This document shows, piece after piece, positions 8,216 through 18,502 of a DNA stretch of 64,000 nt. The stretch lies in the NCBI RefSeq assembly GCF_900092135.1, contig NZ_FMYF01000003.1, positions 248,001 to 312,000 of the forward strand, given 5' to 3'. This DNA is from Raineyella antarctica (GTDB lineage: Bacteria > Actinomycetota > Actinomycetes > Propionibacteriales > Propionibacteriaceae). Under the pieces are notes generated by a model. That model ran no database searches. It had not been told where the DNA came from and saw only the letters and a list, made by a program, of their open reading frames with translations. The number at the start of each line of letters is the position of its first letter. Positions within the stretch are counted from its first letter, which is position 1. Both the position numbers and the translations under genes were made by a program.

Positions 8216-8989
8216 ATGACCTCCCCCACGACCGGCAGGGCCCTCCAGGGCGCGATCGGCGTCCTCGCCCTGGTCGCCGTCCTGGAGCTGCTGAGCCGGA
8301 TCGGGGTGATTGCACCGACCCTGCTGCCGCCGCCTTCCCAGGTGCTCGCCGACCTCGCCACCCTGCTCGGCTCCCCCGCCTTCCTCGGCGACGTCGCCTC
8401 GACGCTGTTCGGCTGGGCGATCGGCCTGTCCCTGGCCTCGCTGATCGGCGTCACGGCAGGGCTGGTGCTCGGCTCCTCCCGGTGGGCGTACGAGGCCAGC
8501 AGCGCGCTGATCGAGTTCCTCCGGCCGATCCCGGCGGTGGCCCTGGTGCCGCTGGCGATCCTGATGTTCGGCACCGGCACCACGATGAAGTTCATGCTGG
8601 TGACGTACGCCGCGCTGTGGCCGATCATGCTCAACACCCTGTACGGCGCCCGCGAACTCGACCCGGTCACCCGCGAGACCGCGAAGACGTTCCGGCTCAC
8701 CTGGTGGCAGACGCTGACCAAGGTCTTCCTGCCGCATGCCGCACCGTTCGCGTTCACCGGCATCCGGATCTCGGCCGCGATCGCCCTGATCGTCACGGTC
8801 AGCGCCGAACTGCTGGCCGGCACCGCCTCGGGCATCGGCTCCTTCATCCTCCAGGTCCAGGCCGGCGGCGGCTCCACCTCGCAGGTCTTCGCCGGAACGC
8901 TGGTCGCCGGAGTCCTCGGCGTCCTGGTGAACGCCGCCCTGCGGGGCGTGGAATCCGTCATCTTCGCCTGGCGCAAGGAACAGAACTGA
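8216..8989 (+). CDS. ABC importer permease (SsuC/TauC-like), first
   Basis: 257 residues with six hydrophobic helices and the inner-membrane component signature of the nitrate/sulfonate/taurine importers: the EAA-type loop around ETAKTFRLTWWQTLTKVFLP at residues 155-175. It starts with GGGAGG seven bases ahead. The stop overlaps the next start (TGATG), so translation is coupled. It pairs with the second permease to form the membrane pore. Substrate is not known; proximity to ring-cleavage genes suggests an aromatic acid or sulfonate. Confidence 0.9.
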   Translation: MTSPTTGRALQGAIGVLALVAVLELLSRIGVIAPTLLPPPSQVLADLATLLGSPAFLGDVASTLFGWAIGLSLASLIGVTAGLVLGSSRWAYEASSALIEFLRPIPAVALVPLAILMFGTGTTMKFMLVTYAALWPIMLNTLYGARELDPVTRETAKTFRLTWWQTLTKVFLPHAAPFAFTGIRISAAIALIVTVSAELLAGTASGIGSFILQVQAGGGSTSQVFAGTLVAGVLGVLVNAALRGVESVIFAWRKEQN

Positions 8990-9831
8990 TGAGCGTCAAC
9001 ACCACGACCGCCCCGGTCACCCCCGGTACCCAGCCGCACGCGGTCCGCCGCGGGCTGTCGATCGCGACCCGCTGGATCGTCCTGGTCGGCATCCTCGTCG
9101 TCTGGCAGGTCTCGACGATGCTGATGGACAACCCCTTCTTCCCCACCCCGGTGAAGATCGTGCAGAAGGCCGCCGTGCTCTGGCTGCCCGGCCCGGACGG
9201 CCTCCTGACCAGGAGCATGCGCCTAGACGTGCTGCCCAGTATCGCCCGGGCACTGACCGGCTTCGGCCTGGCCATCGTGGCCGGCGTCGCGCTCGGGACC
9301 GCGATCGCGCTGAGCCGCCGGCTCGAGGGCTTCCTGGACTGGATCCTGCAATTCATGCGGGCGGTGCCGCCGCCGACGCTGTTCCCGGTCTTCCTGATCC
9401 TGCTGGGCACCACCGACCAGATGCGGATCGCGCTGATCGCCTTCGGCTCGGTCTGGCCGATCCTGCTGAACACGATCGAGGGCGTCCGCGGCGTCCGGCC
9501 ACTGACCATCGAGACCAGCCGGGTGTTCCGGATCAGCCCGGCCCGTCGCCTCTTCGAGGTGATCCTGCCCTCCGCGGGTCCGAAGATCCTCGCCGGTGTG
9601 CGTACCAGCCTCTCGCTCGCCCTGATCCTGATGGTGATCTCGGAGATGATCGCCTCCTCCAGCGGGATCGGCCACCAGTTGGTGCAGGCCCAGCGCAGCT
9701 TCGCGATCACGAACATGTGGGCCGGCATCCTGCTGCTGGCGATCCTGGGCTACCTGTTCAACCTGATCCTGACCCTGGTCGAGCGCCGCATCCTCGCCTG
9801 GCAGCGCGAGTCGGGACGGGAGACCTCATGA
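8989..9831 (+). CDS. ABC importer permease (SsuC/TauC-like), second
   Basis: 280 residues, related to the preceding permease, with an N-terminal helix (TRWIVLVGILVVWQV) and the cytoplasmic EAA loop near ETSRVFRISPARRLFEVILP. The start overlaps the upstream stop by one base and its own stop overlaps the ATPase start by four (ATGA). Two different permeases in one SsuABC-like operon imply a heterodimeric channel; most relatives use one permease gene as a homodimer. Confidence 0.9.
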   Translation: MSVNTTTAPVTPGTQPHAVRRGLSIATRWIVLVGILVVWQVSTMLMDNPFFPTPVKIVQKAAVLWLPGPDGLLTRSMRLDVLPSIARALTGFGLAIVAGVALGTAIALSRRLEGFLDWILQFMRAVPPPTLFPVFLILLGTTDQMRIALIAFGSVWPILLNTIEGVRGVRPLTIETSRVFRISPARRLFEVILPSAGPKILAGVRTSLSLALILMVISEMIASSSGIGHQLVQAQRSFAITNMWAGILLLAILGYLFNLILTLVERRILAWQRESGRETS

Positions 9832-10721
9832 CCGTCCAGCTCTCGCACCGGGGGCCCGCCGCCGAGCGGCCCGGCACCGACCCCACACCGCCCACCCCGC
9901 GACCCGAAGGCCCTGCGATGACCCTGCTCGACATCGACCACCTGACCCACACGTACGGCACCGGCCCGGGCGCCCACATGGCGCTGGCCGACATCACCTT
10001 CGACGTCAAGCAGGGCGAGTTCGTCTCGATCGTGGGCCCCTCGGGCTGCGGCAAGACCACCCTGCTGCGGACGATGGCCGGCCTGATGCCGCCCACCGGA
10101 GGCGACCTGCGCTTCCTGGACCAGCGAATCACCGACGTGCCGGAGGGCCTGGCGATGGTCTTCCAGGACTACCGGGGGTCGCTGTTCCCCTGGCTCACGG
10201 TCGAGAGCAACGTACGCTTCCCGCTCCAGCACCTCGGGCTCGACAAGGCCGAGGAGCAGCGGCGGGTCAGCGAGTCGCTGGAGGCCGTCGGCCTGGCCGG
10301 GAACGAGAAGAAGTACCCCGGCCAGCTCTCCGGCGGCATGCAGCAGCGCGTCGCGATCGCCCGCGCCCTCGCGTACCGGCCGAAGATCATGCTGATGGAC
10401 GAGCCGTTCGCCTCCATCGATGCCCAGACCCGGGAGGACCTGGAGGACCTGGTCCTCAAGGTGCGCGAGCAGTTCGACATGACGATGCTCTTCGTCACCC
10501 ACGACATCGACGAGAGCGTCTACCTCGCCGACCGCGTGGTGGTGCTGTCCAAGCCCTCCACCGTCGTGCAGACCATCCTCGACGTGCCGCTGGGCCGCCA
10601 CCGCGACCAGATCACGACCAAGGAGGACCCGGTCTTCATCCAGATCCGTGGCGAGGTCGCCCGGATGATCCGCAACGCCCCGGCCGGCCACGAGCTGCTG
10701 GCCGAGCGACGCTCCGCCTGA
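9828..10721 (+). CDS. ABC importer ATPase (SsuB/TauB-like)
   Basis: 297 residues if the ATG at 9828 is used (ATGA overlap with the permease); an alternative start at 9918 would remove a proline-rich 30-residue leader. Motifs: Walker A GPSGCGKTT, Q-loop VFQDYRGSLFPW, signature LSGGMQQRVAIARAL, Walker B IMLMDEPFASID and switch His in VTHDIDE. The family energises uptake of sulfonates, taurine, nitrate or thiamine precursors. It serves the two permeases before it and the binding protein after it. Confidence 0.92.
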   Translation: MTVQLSHRGPAAERPGTDPTPPTPRPEGPAMTLLDIDHLTHTYGTGPGAHMALADITFDVKQGEFVSIVGPSGCGKTTLLRTMAGLMPPTGGDLRFLDQRITDVPEGLAMVFQDYRGSLFPWLTVESNVRFPLQHLGLDKAEEQRRVSESLEAVGLAGNEKKYPGQLSGGMQQRVAIARALAYRPKIMLMDEPFASIDAQTREDLEDLVLKVREQFDMTMLFVTHDIDESVYLADRVVVLSKPSTVVQTILDVPLGRHRDQITTKEDPVFIQIRGEVARMIRNAPAGHELLAERRSA

Positions 10722-10741
10722 CGACCGAACCGCCTGAAGGA

Positions 10742-10792
10742 CCCCAGCACCACCAGCACCACCCACCAGCAACACCAGCAGCACCCACCAGA
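10742..10792 (+). other. C-rich, G-poor repetitive leader
   Basis: About 50 bases made almost only of CAC and CAG triplets lie between the ATPase stop and the binding-protein start. The RNA would be unstructured and cytosine-rich, the composition of Rho-loading sites. It may tune expression between the membrane genes and the binding protein. No ORF or palindrome is present. Confidence 0.4.
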
Positions 10793-10819
10793 AATGCTCC
10801 AACCGAAAGGAAGACGACG

Positions 10820-11815
10820 ATGTCTCCTCGCTTCACCCTTCGCCGCATCGGCGCCGCCGTGGCCGCAGCGGCCATGACCGTGACGATCGCTGCCTGTGGC
10901 AACAGCTCCGACAAGGCGGCGGCGCCCGCCGGCGACGGCAAGCCCGAGACCACTGCCCTCACCATCGGCTTCACCCCGGTCGCCGACCAGGGCGCGCTGA
11001 TCATCGCCGTGAACAAGGGCTACTTCACCGACGAGGGCCTGACCGTCACCCCGCGGGCCGCCCAGGGCGGTGCCGCAGCGGTCCCGGCGATGGTCGCCGG
11101 CGAGCTGCAGGGCGTCTTCGGCACCTACCCGTCCTTCCTGCTGGCCCAGCAGAACGCGACCGAGATGCGGATCGTCGGCCTGGGCGTCTCCGGCTCGGAG
11201 AACTTCGCCGGTGTCTTCGTCAACCCGAAGTCCGGGATCACCTCGATCAAGGACCTGGCCGGCAAGAAGCTGGCGGTCAACACGCTGAACAACACCGGCG
11301 ACCTGACCATCAAGAGCGTCCTGCGCGAGAACGGCGTCGATCCGGCCCAGGTCAACTTCATGGAGCTGCCGTTCCCCGACATGGCGGGCGCGCTGGAGCG
11401 CGGCACCGTCGATGCGGTCTGGGCGGTCGAGCCGTTCCAGAGCAACCTGCTGGCGGCCGGCAACAAGAAGCTGTTCTCCAACTTCTCCGGCCGTACGGCG
11501 ACCATCCCGTTGGCCGGGGTGGCGATGACCGCCGACTTCGTCAAGAAGAACCCGAACACCACCGCCGCGTTCGCCCGGGCCCTGGAGCGCGCCAACGCCG
11601 AACTGGCCAAGGACCCCAACAGCGTCCGCGCGGTCGTGCCGACCTACTCCAAGACGACCGCCGAGGTCGCCAACAAGATGCAGCTGCCGACCTGGCACGA
11701 GGGCTACCCGACGGTCGAGGGGCTCCAGCTGTGGAACACCGTGATGGTCGACGAGGGCGCGCTCCAGAAGCCGGTCGACCTGTCGAAGATGGTCTACGCA
11801 CCGCCGGCCAAGTGA
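10820..11815 (+). CDS. ABC importer substrate-binding lipoprotein (SsuA/NMT1-like)
   Basis: 331 residues. A signal peptide ends in the lipobox TIAAC (Cys27), so the mature protein is a lipid-anchored receptor. The fold is of the NMT1/SsuA type: LTIGFTPVADQGALIIAVNKGYF at the start of the mature domain, then SIKDLAGKKLAVNTLNNTGD and DAVWAVEPFQSNLL. The ribosome site AGGAAG is well placed. It completes the importer begun at 8216. The ligand cannot be read from sequence; the family binds sulfonates, taurine, phthalates and pyrimidine precursors among others. Confidence 0.9.
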   Translation: MSPRFTLRRIGAAVAAAAMTVTIAACGNSSDKAAAPAGDGKPETTALTIGFTPVADQGALIIAVNKGYFTDEGLTVTPRAAQGGAAAVPAMVAGELQGVFGTYPSFLLAQQNATEMRIVGLGVSGSENFAGVFVNPKSGITSIKDLAGKKLAVNTLNNTGDLTIKSVLRENGVDPAQVNFMELPFPDMAGALERGTVDAVWAVEPFQSNLLAAGNKKLFSNFSGRTATIPLAGVAMTADFVKKNPNTTAAFARALERANAELAKDPNSVRAVVPTYSKTTAEVANKMQLPTWHEGYPTVEGLQLWNTVMVDEGALQKPVDLSKMVYAPPAK

Positions 11816-11845
11816 TCGTCATCGCCTGAACCACCTGGCACGGAC

Positions 11846-11876
11846 GGGCCCCGACCGCTGTACGCGGTCGGGGCCC
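11846..11876 (+). terminator. Strong hairpin terminator after the importer operon
   Basis: A perfect 13-base-pair stem (GGGCCCCGACCGC with its complement) closes a five-base loop, TGTAC. It lies between the importer and the convergent putA gene and could end both transcripts. No T-run follows, as is common in actinobacteria. Confidence 0.75.
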
Positions 11877-11891
11877 GCCCCGTTCCCGGGG

Positions 11892-14800
11892 TCACAGCCC
11901 GACCCGCTCCGGCAGGTCGACCGGATGCCCGTACCGATGTGCGGTGATGCTCACCGCCTGTTCATGGACGTACGGCAGCAGCGCCACCCGACCGGCCTCG
12001 ACCACCGGCCCGGCGTACACGGCGACGTCGATCGAGCCATCCAGCGCCTCGGCCAGGGCCGTCGGGTCGCCGCCGAGCAGCCGGACCCGCCCGTCGCGGC
12101 GGTGGCCGACGTGCCGGGCCCGGGCCAGGAAGTCGGCGTCCGACTCGACCAGCACCGGGATGCCGCGTTCGTGCAGGAACGCCTCGAGCGCCTGGGGCAG
12201 CTGCACCGCCGTCGACACCCGATGGCCCAGGCCGGGCGTCCGGCGGGCCTCCGGGTCGTCCTCTGGATACAGCGCCAGCGCAGCGGACAGTTCACGGACC
12301 AACGAGGACACCGGCCGCCCCTCCCCGAGCCGGATCAGCACCGGCGCCGGGAGGTAGCGCAGCACGTTGCGCTCCACGCCGAGTCCGGCCGGGTCGTGAC
12401 CGATGCCGAACTCCTCGTCGAGGGCCTCCTGGTCCAGCCCCACGGCGACCTCGAGCCGGACGGACTCCTCCGCTGACAGGACCGTACGCCCCACCTCGAG
12501 TACCCGTCGCAGGATCGGTGCGGACGGCTCGGGCACCAACTGGTCGACGGCGGCCGGGACGACCTCACCGAAGCCGAACAGGTAGTTCGGGCCACCGGCC
12601 TTGTTGCCGGTGCCGACCGAGGAGCGCTTCCAGCCGCCGAAGGGCTGGCGGCCGACGATCGCGCCGGTGATGCCACGGTTGACGTACGCGTTGCCGGCGT
12701 GGACGCGCGCCAGCCAGTAGGCGATCTCGTCCGGGTCCAGGCTGTGCAGGCCGGCGGTCAGGCCGTAGTCGGTGCCGTTCTGCACCTCGACGGCGGTGAC
12801 AAGGTCGGGGACGGTGACCACGCCGAGCACCGGCCCGAAGTACTCGACCAGGTGGAACTCACTGCCGGCGACGACGCCGGAGCGGATGCCCGGGGTCCAC
12901 AGCCGGCCGTCGGGATCGAGGGCGCGGGGCCGGAGCACCCATTCCTGGCCGGGTTCGAGGGTGGTCAGGCCGCGCCGCAGCTTGTCGCCCAGGGCCGTGG
13001 TCAGCGGGCCGACCTGGCTGGACGGGTCGGTGGGCGGGCCCACGGTCAGGGAGCGCGTGGCGTCGATGAGTTGGTCGCGCAGCCGGGTGGAGCGGCCGGC
13101 GGCGCCGACGAGGATCACCAGCGAGGCGGCCGAGCACTTCTGCCCGGCGTGGCCGAACGCCGAGGTGACGACGTCCCGGACGGCCAGGTCGCGGTCAGCG
13201 GACGGCGTGACCACTATCGCGTTCTTCCCGGAGGTCTCGGCCATCAGCGGCAGGTCGGGTCGCCAGCTGCGGAACAGCTCGGCGGTGTCGGCGGACCCGG
13301 TCAGCACCACCCGGCCGACCCGCGGGTCGGAGACGAGCCGGCGTCCCAGCTCGGGGTCGTCGGGGACCACCAGGGCGAGCACGTCGCGGGGGACGCCGGC
13401 CCGCCAACAGGCCTCGGCCAGCAGGGCACCGCACCGACGGGCGGCGGTGGCGGGCTTGAAGATGACCGCCGAACCGGCCGCCAGCGCCGCGGCCACCCCG
13501 CCCAGCGGGATGGACAGCGGAAAGTTCCACGGCGGGGTGACCACTGTCAGGTCGACCGGCCGGAAGGTCCCGCCGACCAGCCCGTCCAGCTCGAGGGACC
13601 GGGCGGCGTAGTAGCGGGCGAAGTCGACGGCCTCGGAGACCTCCGGGTCGGACTGGTCGAGGGTCTTGCCGCACTCCGCGGCCGCCACCTCCAGCAGGTC
13701 GGCCCGGGAGGCCTCGAGCTGGGCGCCGATCCGGTGCACGATCGCGGCCCGCTCGGCGCGGGGCCGGGCGTGCCAGGCGGCGCCGGCCGCGGCGGTCCGG
13801 GCCAGTACCTCCTCGAGTGCCTGCGGGTCGGCGACCCGGGCGGCCTCGACCGCGCCCAGCCCCAGCCTGCTGGTCGGCACCCGGGACAGGATCGCCCGGC
13901 CCCAGGCCAGGTTCGCCGGCAGGGCGGTGTCGGTGTCCGGGGCGGGGACCACGTGGCCGACGGCGGTACGCGGCGCGGGGACGGCGACGTGTCGTCCCTG
14001 GGTACGGTCCTGGGTGCGGCGTGGCCCGACCGCGTCGGGCGTACCGGTGCCGGCCTGCTCGGCGAGCAGCCGGCCGGCCGCCGCCTCGAAGCGGGAGCGC
14101 TCCCGGGCCAGGCCGGCCTCGGGCGACGGGTCGACCAGCGAGGCCAGGAAGTTGTCGGCCGAGGAGTTCTCCTCCAGCCGGCGGACCAGGTAGGCGATCG
14201 CCACGTCGAACTCGCTGGGCCGGACGACCGGGACGTACAACCGCAGGCCACCGACCTCGGCGCGCACCACCTCGGCCTGGGCCGGCGCCATCCCGGCCAG
14301 CATCTCCACCTCGACCCGGTCCCGTACGCCGCGCAGCCCGGCCAGCTCCCAGGCTGCGGCCAGGGTGAACAGGTTGTGGCCGGCCACGCCGAGACGTATC
14401 GCGCGGGTGTTCTCCGGGGTGAGCGCGTGGTCGAGCAGCCGCAGGTAGTTCGCGTCGGTGGCCTCCTTGGAGTCGGTGGTCGCCGGCGGCCAGTCGTGCA
14501 GCAGGGCGTCGACGGTCTCCATCGCCAGGTTGGCGCCCTTGACCAGCCGGAGCCGGATCGGGGCACCGCCCCGGTCGACGCGGTCCCGGGCCCAGGCGGA
14601 CAGCTCCTGCATCCGCGGCAGCGCGTCCGGCAGGTAGGCCTGCAGCACCACCCCGGCGGCCAGCCCCTGCAGTCCCGGCAGGTCCAGGAGCCGGCGAAAG
14701 ACGGCCAGGGTGAGGTGGAGGTCGTGGTACTCCTCCATGTCCAGGTTGATGAAGACCGGTTCGGGCTGGGTGGCGGCGGACCGGTAGAGGGGTTCGAGCA

Positions 14801-15422
14801 GGCCGACGGCACGCTCGACCGCCTCGTCGAAGCCCCAGGGGTTGTGCGGCCCGAGCACGGCCGACACCTTCAGCGAGACGTAGTCGACGTCGGGGCGGAG
14901 CACCAGGCGGTGCACGTGCTCGAGCCGGCGGGCCGCCTCGGCATCCCCCAGCACGGCTTCGCCGAGCAGGTTCACGTTCAGCCGGACGCCGTCCCGGGAC
15001 AGCCGGGCCAGCCCGGCGCCCAACCGGTCGTCGTCGGCGTCAAGGACCAGGTCGCCGACCAGCCGCCGCAGCACCCGGCGCGCGATCGGGACCACCACCT
15101 CGGGGGCCGCCGGGGCCAGCAGTCCGCCGGCGCGGACCAGTGGGCCCAGCCCGGCGGGCAGGGCAGGGGTCGTACGGGCCAGCCGGTGCAACTCGCGGGC
15201 GGCGGTCCGGGCGTCCTCGGGGCGTACGACGCCGTCGACGAAGCCGAGCAGGAAGGCAACCCCTGCCGGGTCCGCGGCGATCCGGGCCAGCAGGTCTGCC
15301 GACCGGCCCCGGGGCCGGCCCTCCGCGGCCCGCCACCAGCGCTCGGCGGTCGGGACGGCCGCCTCCAGTGCCTGCCGGAGCCCGTCGTCGGTGGGCTGGT
15401 CGATGCTGTCCGCCGCTGCCAT
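11892..15422 (-). CDS. putA: Bifunctional proline dehydrogenase / L-glutamate-gamma-semialdehyde dehydrogenase
   Basis: 1176 residues. The N-terminal half (about 90-470) is the FAD-dependent proline dehydrogenase barrel, with FINLDMEEYHDLHLTL and RLRLVKGAN. The C-terminal half (about 520-1000) is the NAD-dependent aldehyde dehydrogenase, with TPPWNFPLSIPLGG, the glutamate in MAETSGKNAIVV and the catalytic Cys763 in GQKCSAA. A further 170-residue tail follows. Together the enzyme oxidises proline to glutamate with substrate channelling. There is no N-terminal ribbon-helix-helix domain, so this PutA does not regulate its own gene. It starts at an ATG with AGGAGG upstream. Confidence 0.93.
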   Translation of the reverse strand: MAAADSIDQPTDDGLRQALEAAVPTAERWWRAAEGRPRGRSADLLARIAADPAGVAFLLGFVDGVVRPEDARTAARELHRLARTTPALPAGLGPLVRAGGLLAPAAPEVVVPIARRVLRRLVGDLVLDADDDRLGAGLARLSRDGVRLNVNLLGEAVLGDAEAARRLEHVHRLVLRPDVDYVSLKVSAVLGPHNPWGFDEAVERAVGLLEPLYRSAATQPEPVFINLDMEEYHDLHLTLAVFRRLLDLPGLQGLAAGVVLQAYLPDALPRMQELSAWARDRVDRGGAPIRLRLVKGANLAMETVDALLHDWPPATTDSKEATDANYLRLLDHALTPENTRAIRLGVAGHNLFTLAAAWELAGLRGVRDRVEVEMLAGMAPAQAEVVRAEVGGLRLYVPVVRPSEFDVAIAYLVRRLEENSSADNFLASLVDPSPEAGLARERSRFEAAAGRLLAEQAGTGTPDAVGPRRTQDRTQGRHVAVPAPRTAVGHVVPAPDTDTALPANLAWGRAILSRVPTSRLGLGAVEAARVADPQALEEVLARTAAAGAAWHARPRAERAAIVHRIGAQLEASRADLLEVAAAECGKTLDQSDPEVSEAVDFARYYAARSLELDGLVGGTFRPVDLTVVTPPWNFPLSIPLGGVAAALAAGSAVIFKPATAARRCGALLAEACWRAGVPRDVLALVVPDDPELGRRLVSDPRVGRVVLTGSADTAELFRSWRPDLPLMAETSGKNAIVVTPSADRDLAVRDVVTSAFGHAGQKCSAASLVILVGAAGRSTRLRDQLIDATRSLTVGPPTDPSSQVGPLTTALGDKLRRGLTTLEPGQEWVLRPRALDPDGRLWTPGIRSGVVAGSEFHLVEYFGPVLGVVTVPDLVTAVEVQNGTDYGLTAGLHSLDPDEIAYWLARVHAGNAYVNRGITGAIVGRQPFGGWKRSSVGTGNKAGGPNYLFGFGEVVPAAVDQLVPEPSAPILRRVLEVGRTVLSAEESVRLEVAVGLDQEALDEEFGIGHDPAGLGVERNVLRYLPAPVLIRLGEGRPVSSLVRELSAALALYPEDDPEARRTPGLGHRVSTAVQLPQALEAFLHERGIPVLVESDADFLARARHVGHRRDGRVRLLGGDPTALAEALDGSIDVAVYAGPVVEAGRVALLPYVHEQAVSITAHRYGHPVDLPERVGL

Positions 15423-15439
15423 GGTGGGCCTCCTGGTCG

Positions 15440-15595
15440 TTACCGCTCGTCACACCCGTGGCCGGTGCGGCCGCGGGATCGGGTGATCGCGTCGGCCGCC
15501 ATGATCAGGCCGAGGTGGCTGAACGCCTGTGGGTAGTTGCCGGCCAGCCGGCCCCGGCTCGCGTCGTACTCCTCCGACAGCAGCCCGCCCGTGCG
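15440..15595 (-). pseudogene. C-terminal remnant of a GH15 glucosidase/trehalase-like gene
   Basis: On the minus strand 52 codons read RTGGLLSEEYD then GNYPQAFSHLGLI and stop at TAA (15440-15442). GLLxEEYD and GNxPQAFSHxGLI are the closing motifs of bacterial glycoside hydrolase family 15 proteins (glucoamylase/trehalase type). A stop codon (15596-15598) immediately precedes the fragment and no other part of such a gene is present, so this is a decayed tail. It sits directly upstream of putA, overlapping its promoter region. The call rests on motif recognition. Confidence 0.75.
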
Positions 15596-15699
15596 TCATG
15601 TGCCCATCGTGCCCCTCCCGGGCCGAAGACAACAGGGGACCGGGTCGGAACGCGATCCTGTCAGGCCACTGTGCCAGACTCGTTTGCTGTGATCAGGGC

Positions 15700-17236
15700 A
15701 TGAGCACGCGCACCACCACCCGTCGGGTGGGAGGCCGGCGAACGAGTTCGCAAGCGGGTCTCGGCCCCTTCCTGACCGCCGTCCTGCTCGGCACGTTCAC
15801 CTTCTTCGTCCTGCCGGCGGCCCCGGATCCGACCGTGCTGTCGGTGACCGACGTGGCCCGGCCGGTGTTCGCCGGGCTGGTGGTGGGGCTCACCTGGCGG
15901 GGAGGCAACGACTGGCTGCGGGTCACCGCCGCCGTGCTCGCGGGCGGCCTCGGCACCGAGGCGCTGGCCAGGGTCGGCGTGCTGCCCGGATCGGTCGCCC
16001 TGCTCGCGGTCCTGCTCGCGCCGCTGACGGCGTCCGTGGCCGCGGTGGCGATGGAGCGGTACGGCAGCCGGGCCACGCAGGCGGTGGCCGTGGCCGGGGT
16101 TCTCGGCTACGGGCTGTTCCTGTCCGGGGTGGTCGCACCGCGCGGACCGGCGGCCGCCGCGCGCCACGCCGCGCTCGCCGCTCCACCGGTCCCGGAGCAC
16201 TACACCGCGGCGGGTGAGGTGTACCTGCGGATCGTCGACCTGATGAAGGATGGCCAGTTCTTCTATCCCGCGTACCGGAAGGCGATCATCGGCCTCGACG
16301 GGGTGGAGGCGTCCTCGATGCCGGACCCGTTCGACCTGGCTGCGCGGCACCCCTGGTCCCCCGGGACGGACGCCACGGCGCAGGCGACGTCGATGCCGAC
16401 CCCGTTCGACTTCCGCGAACCCTTCCTGTTCCACCTGTGGAAGCTGCTGCCCGGCTCGACGCCGTACGCGCTGCTGGTCTGGTTCGTCGTCTTCGGCCTC
16501 GCCGCCGCGGTGTGTGCCTACCTGCTCGCTACCGCGGTCACCACCCCCGGCCCGGCACTGGTCGCGCCGATCGCCCTGGTGGCGTACCTGGACTCGTTCT
16601 GGTGGGCCGACGGTTCGCTGGCGTTCACCCTGACCGAGGTCTGGGCGGCCTTCTTCGCCGTCGCGGCGCTGATGTGCCTGGTCCGGCAGTGGCGGATCGC
16701 CGGCTTGGTGCTGCTGCTGATGGCCGTGGCCGGCCGGGAGTTCATGGTGCTGCTGGTCCCGGTCTGGCTGGCCAGGTGGTGGCTCGGCACGCCGCACCAC
16801 CAGCGGCGGCGCACCTGGTGGGAGCCGGTGGTGGCCGTCGCCGGACCGGTCCTGCTGGTCGGCTCGGCCTGGCTGATGGCGCCCGCGACCGGCGGGCCGG
16901 GGGCGACGATGTCCCGCTGGCTGCACGGCGGCGTGGACCGGCTGCTCGCCGCCATGCAGTTCGGCTGGGACAGCACGCCGGCGCCCGCGGTCGTCTCGTC
17001 CGCGGTCGTCGCTCTGGCGCTGTTCGGCGCCCTGCTGACCCTGCCGCCCGCCCTGGGCCGGTCCCTGCCGCTGGCGGTGCTGCTGCCCCTGGGCTTCCTC
17101 ACGCTGGTCGGCCCGGCAGCGGACGGCGCGCACTGGGGCGCGGCCTTCGTCCCGGTCCTCATCGCCCTGGCCCCGCTGGCCGCTGGTCGGTGGGTGCACC
17201 AGGCCGGCGGCCGGTCCTCCCGGACCCGGCGTACGG

Positions 17237-17265
<29 letters not shown>
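15700..17265 (+). CDS. Polytopic membrane protein of unknown function
   Basis: 521 residues with about eleven hydrophobic helices, plus an extracytoplasmic loop (residues 165-240) containing [22 protein letters not shown] and two similar [22 protein letters not shown] motifs. The layout is reminiscent of GT-C glycosyltransferases or mannosyltransferase-like proteins of actinobacteria, but no conserved catalytic motif is obvious and I do not assign a function. The ATG at 15700 is chosen because earlier in-frame starts overlap the GH15 remnant. The gene's 3' end overlaps the convergent msmK-like gene by 29 bases. Confidence 0.7.
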
Positions 17266-18457
<1,192 letters not shown>

Positions 18458-18502
18458 GGAGGCCTCACGAACCTTTCGGGACGACGGACGGAACGGTAAC
18501 CA

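Noticed and set aside
12699-15536. A 945-codon open frame on the plus strand
   Set aside because: It lies opposite putA, which has full domain and catalytic motif support; the reverse frame has none.
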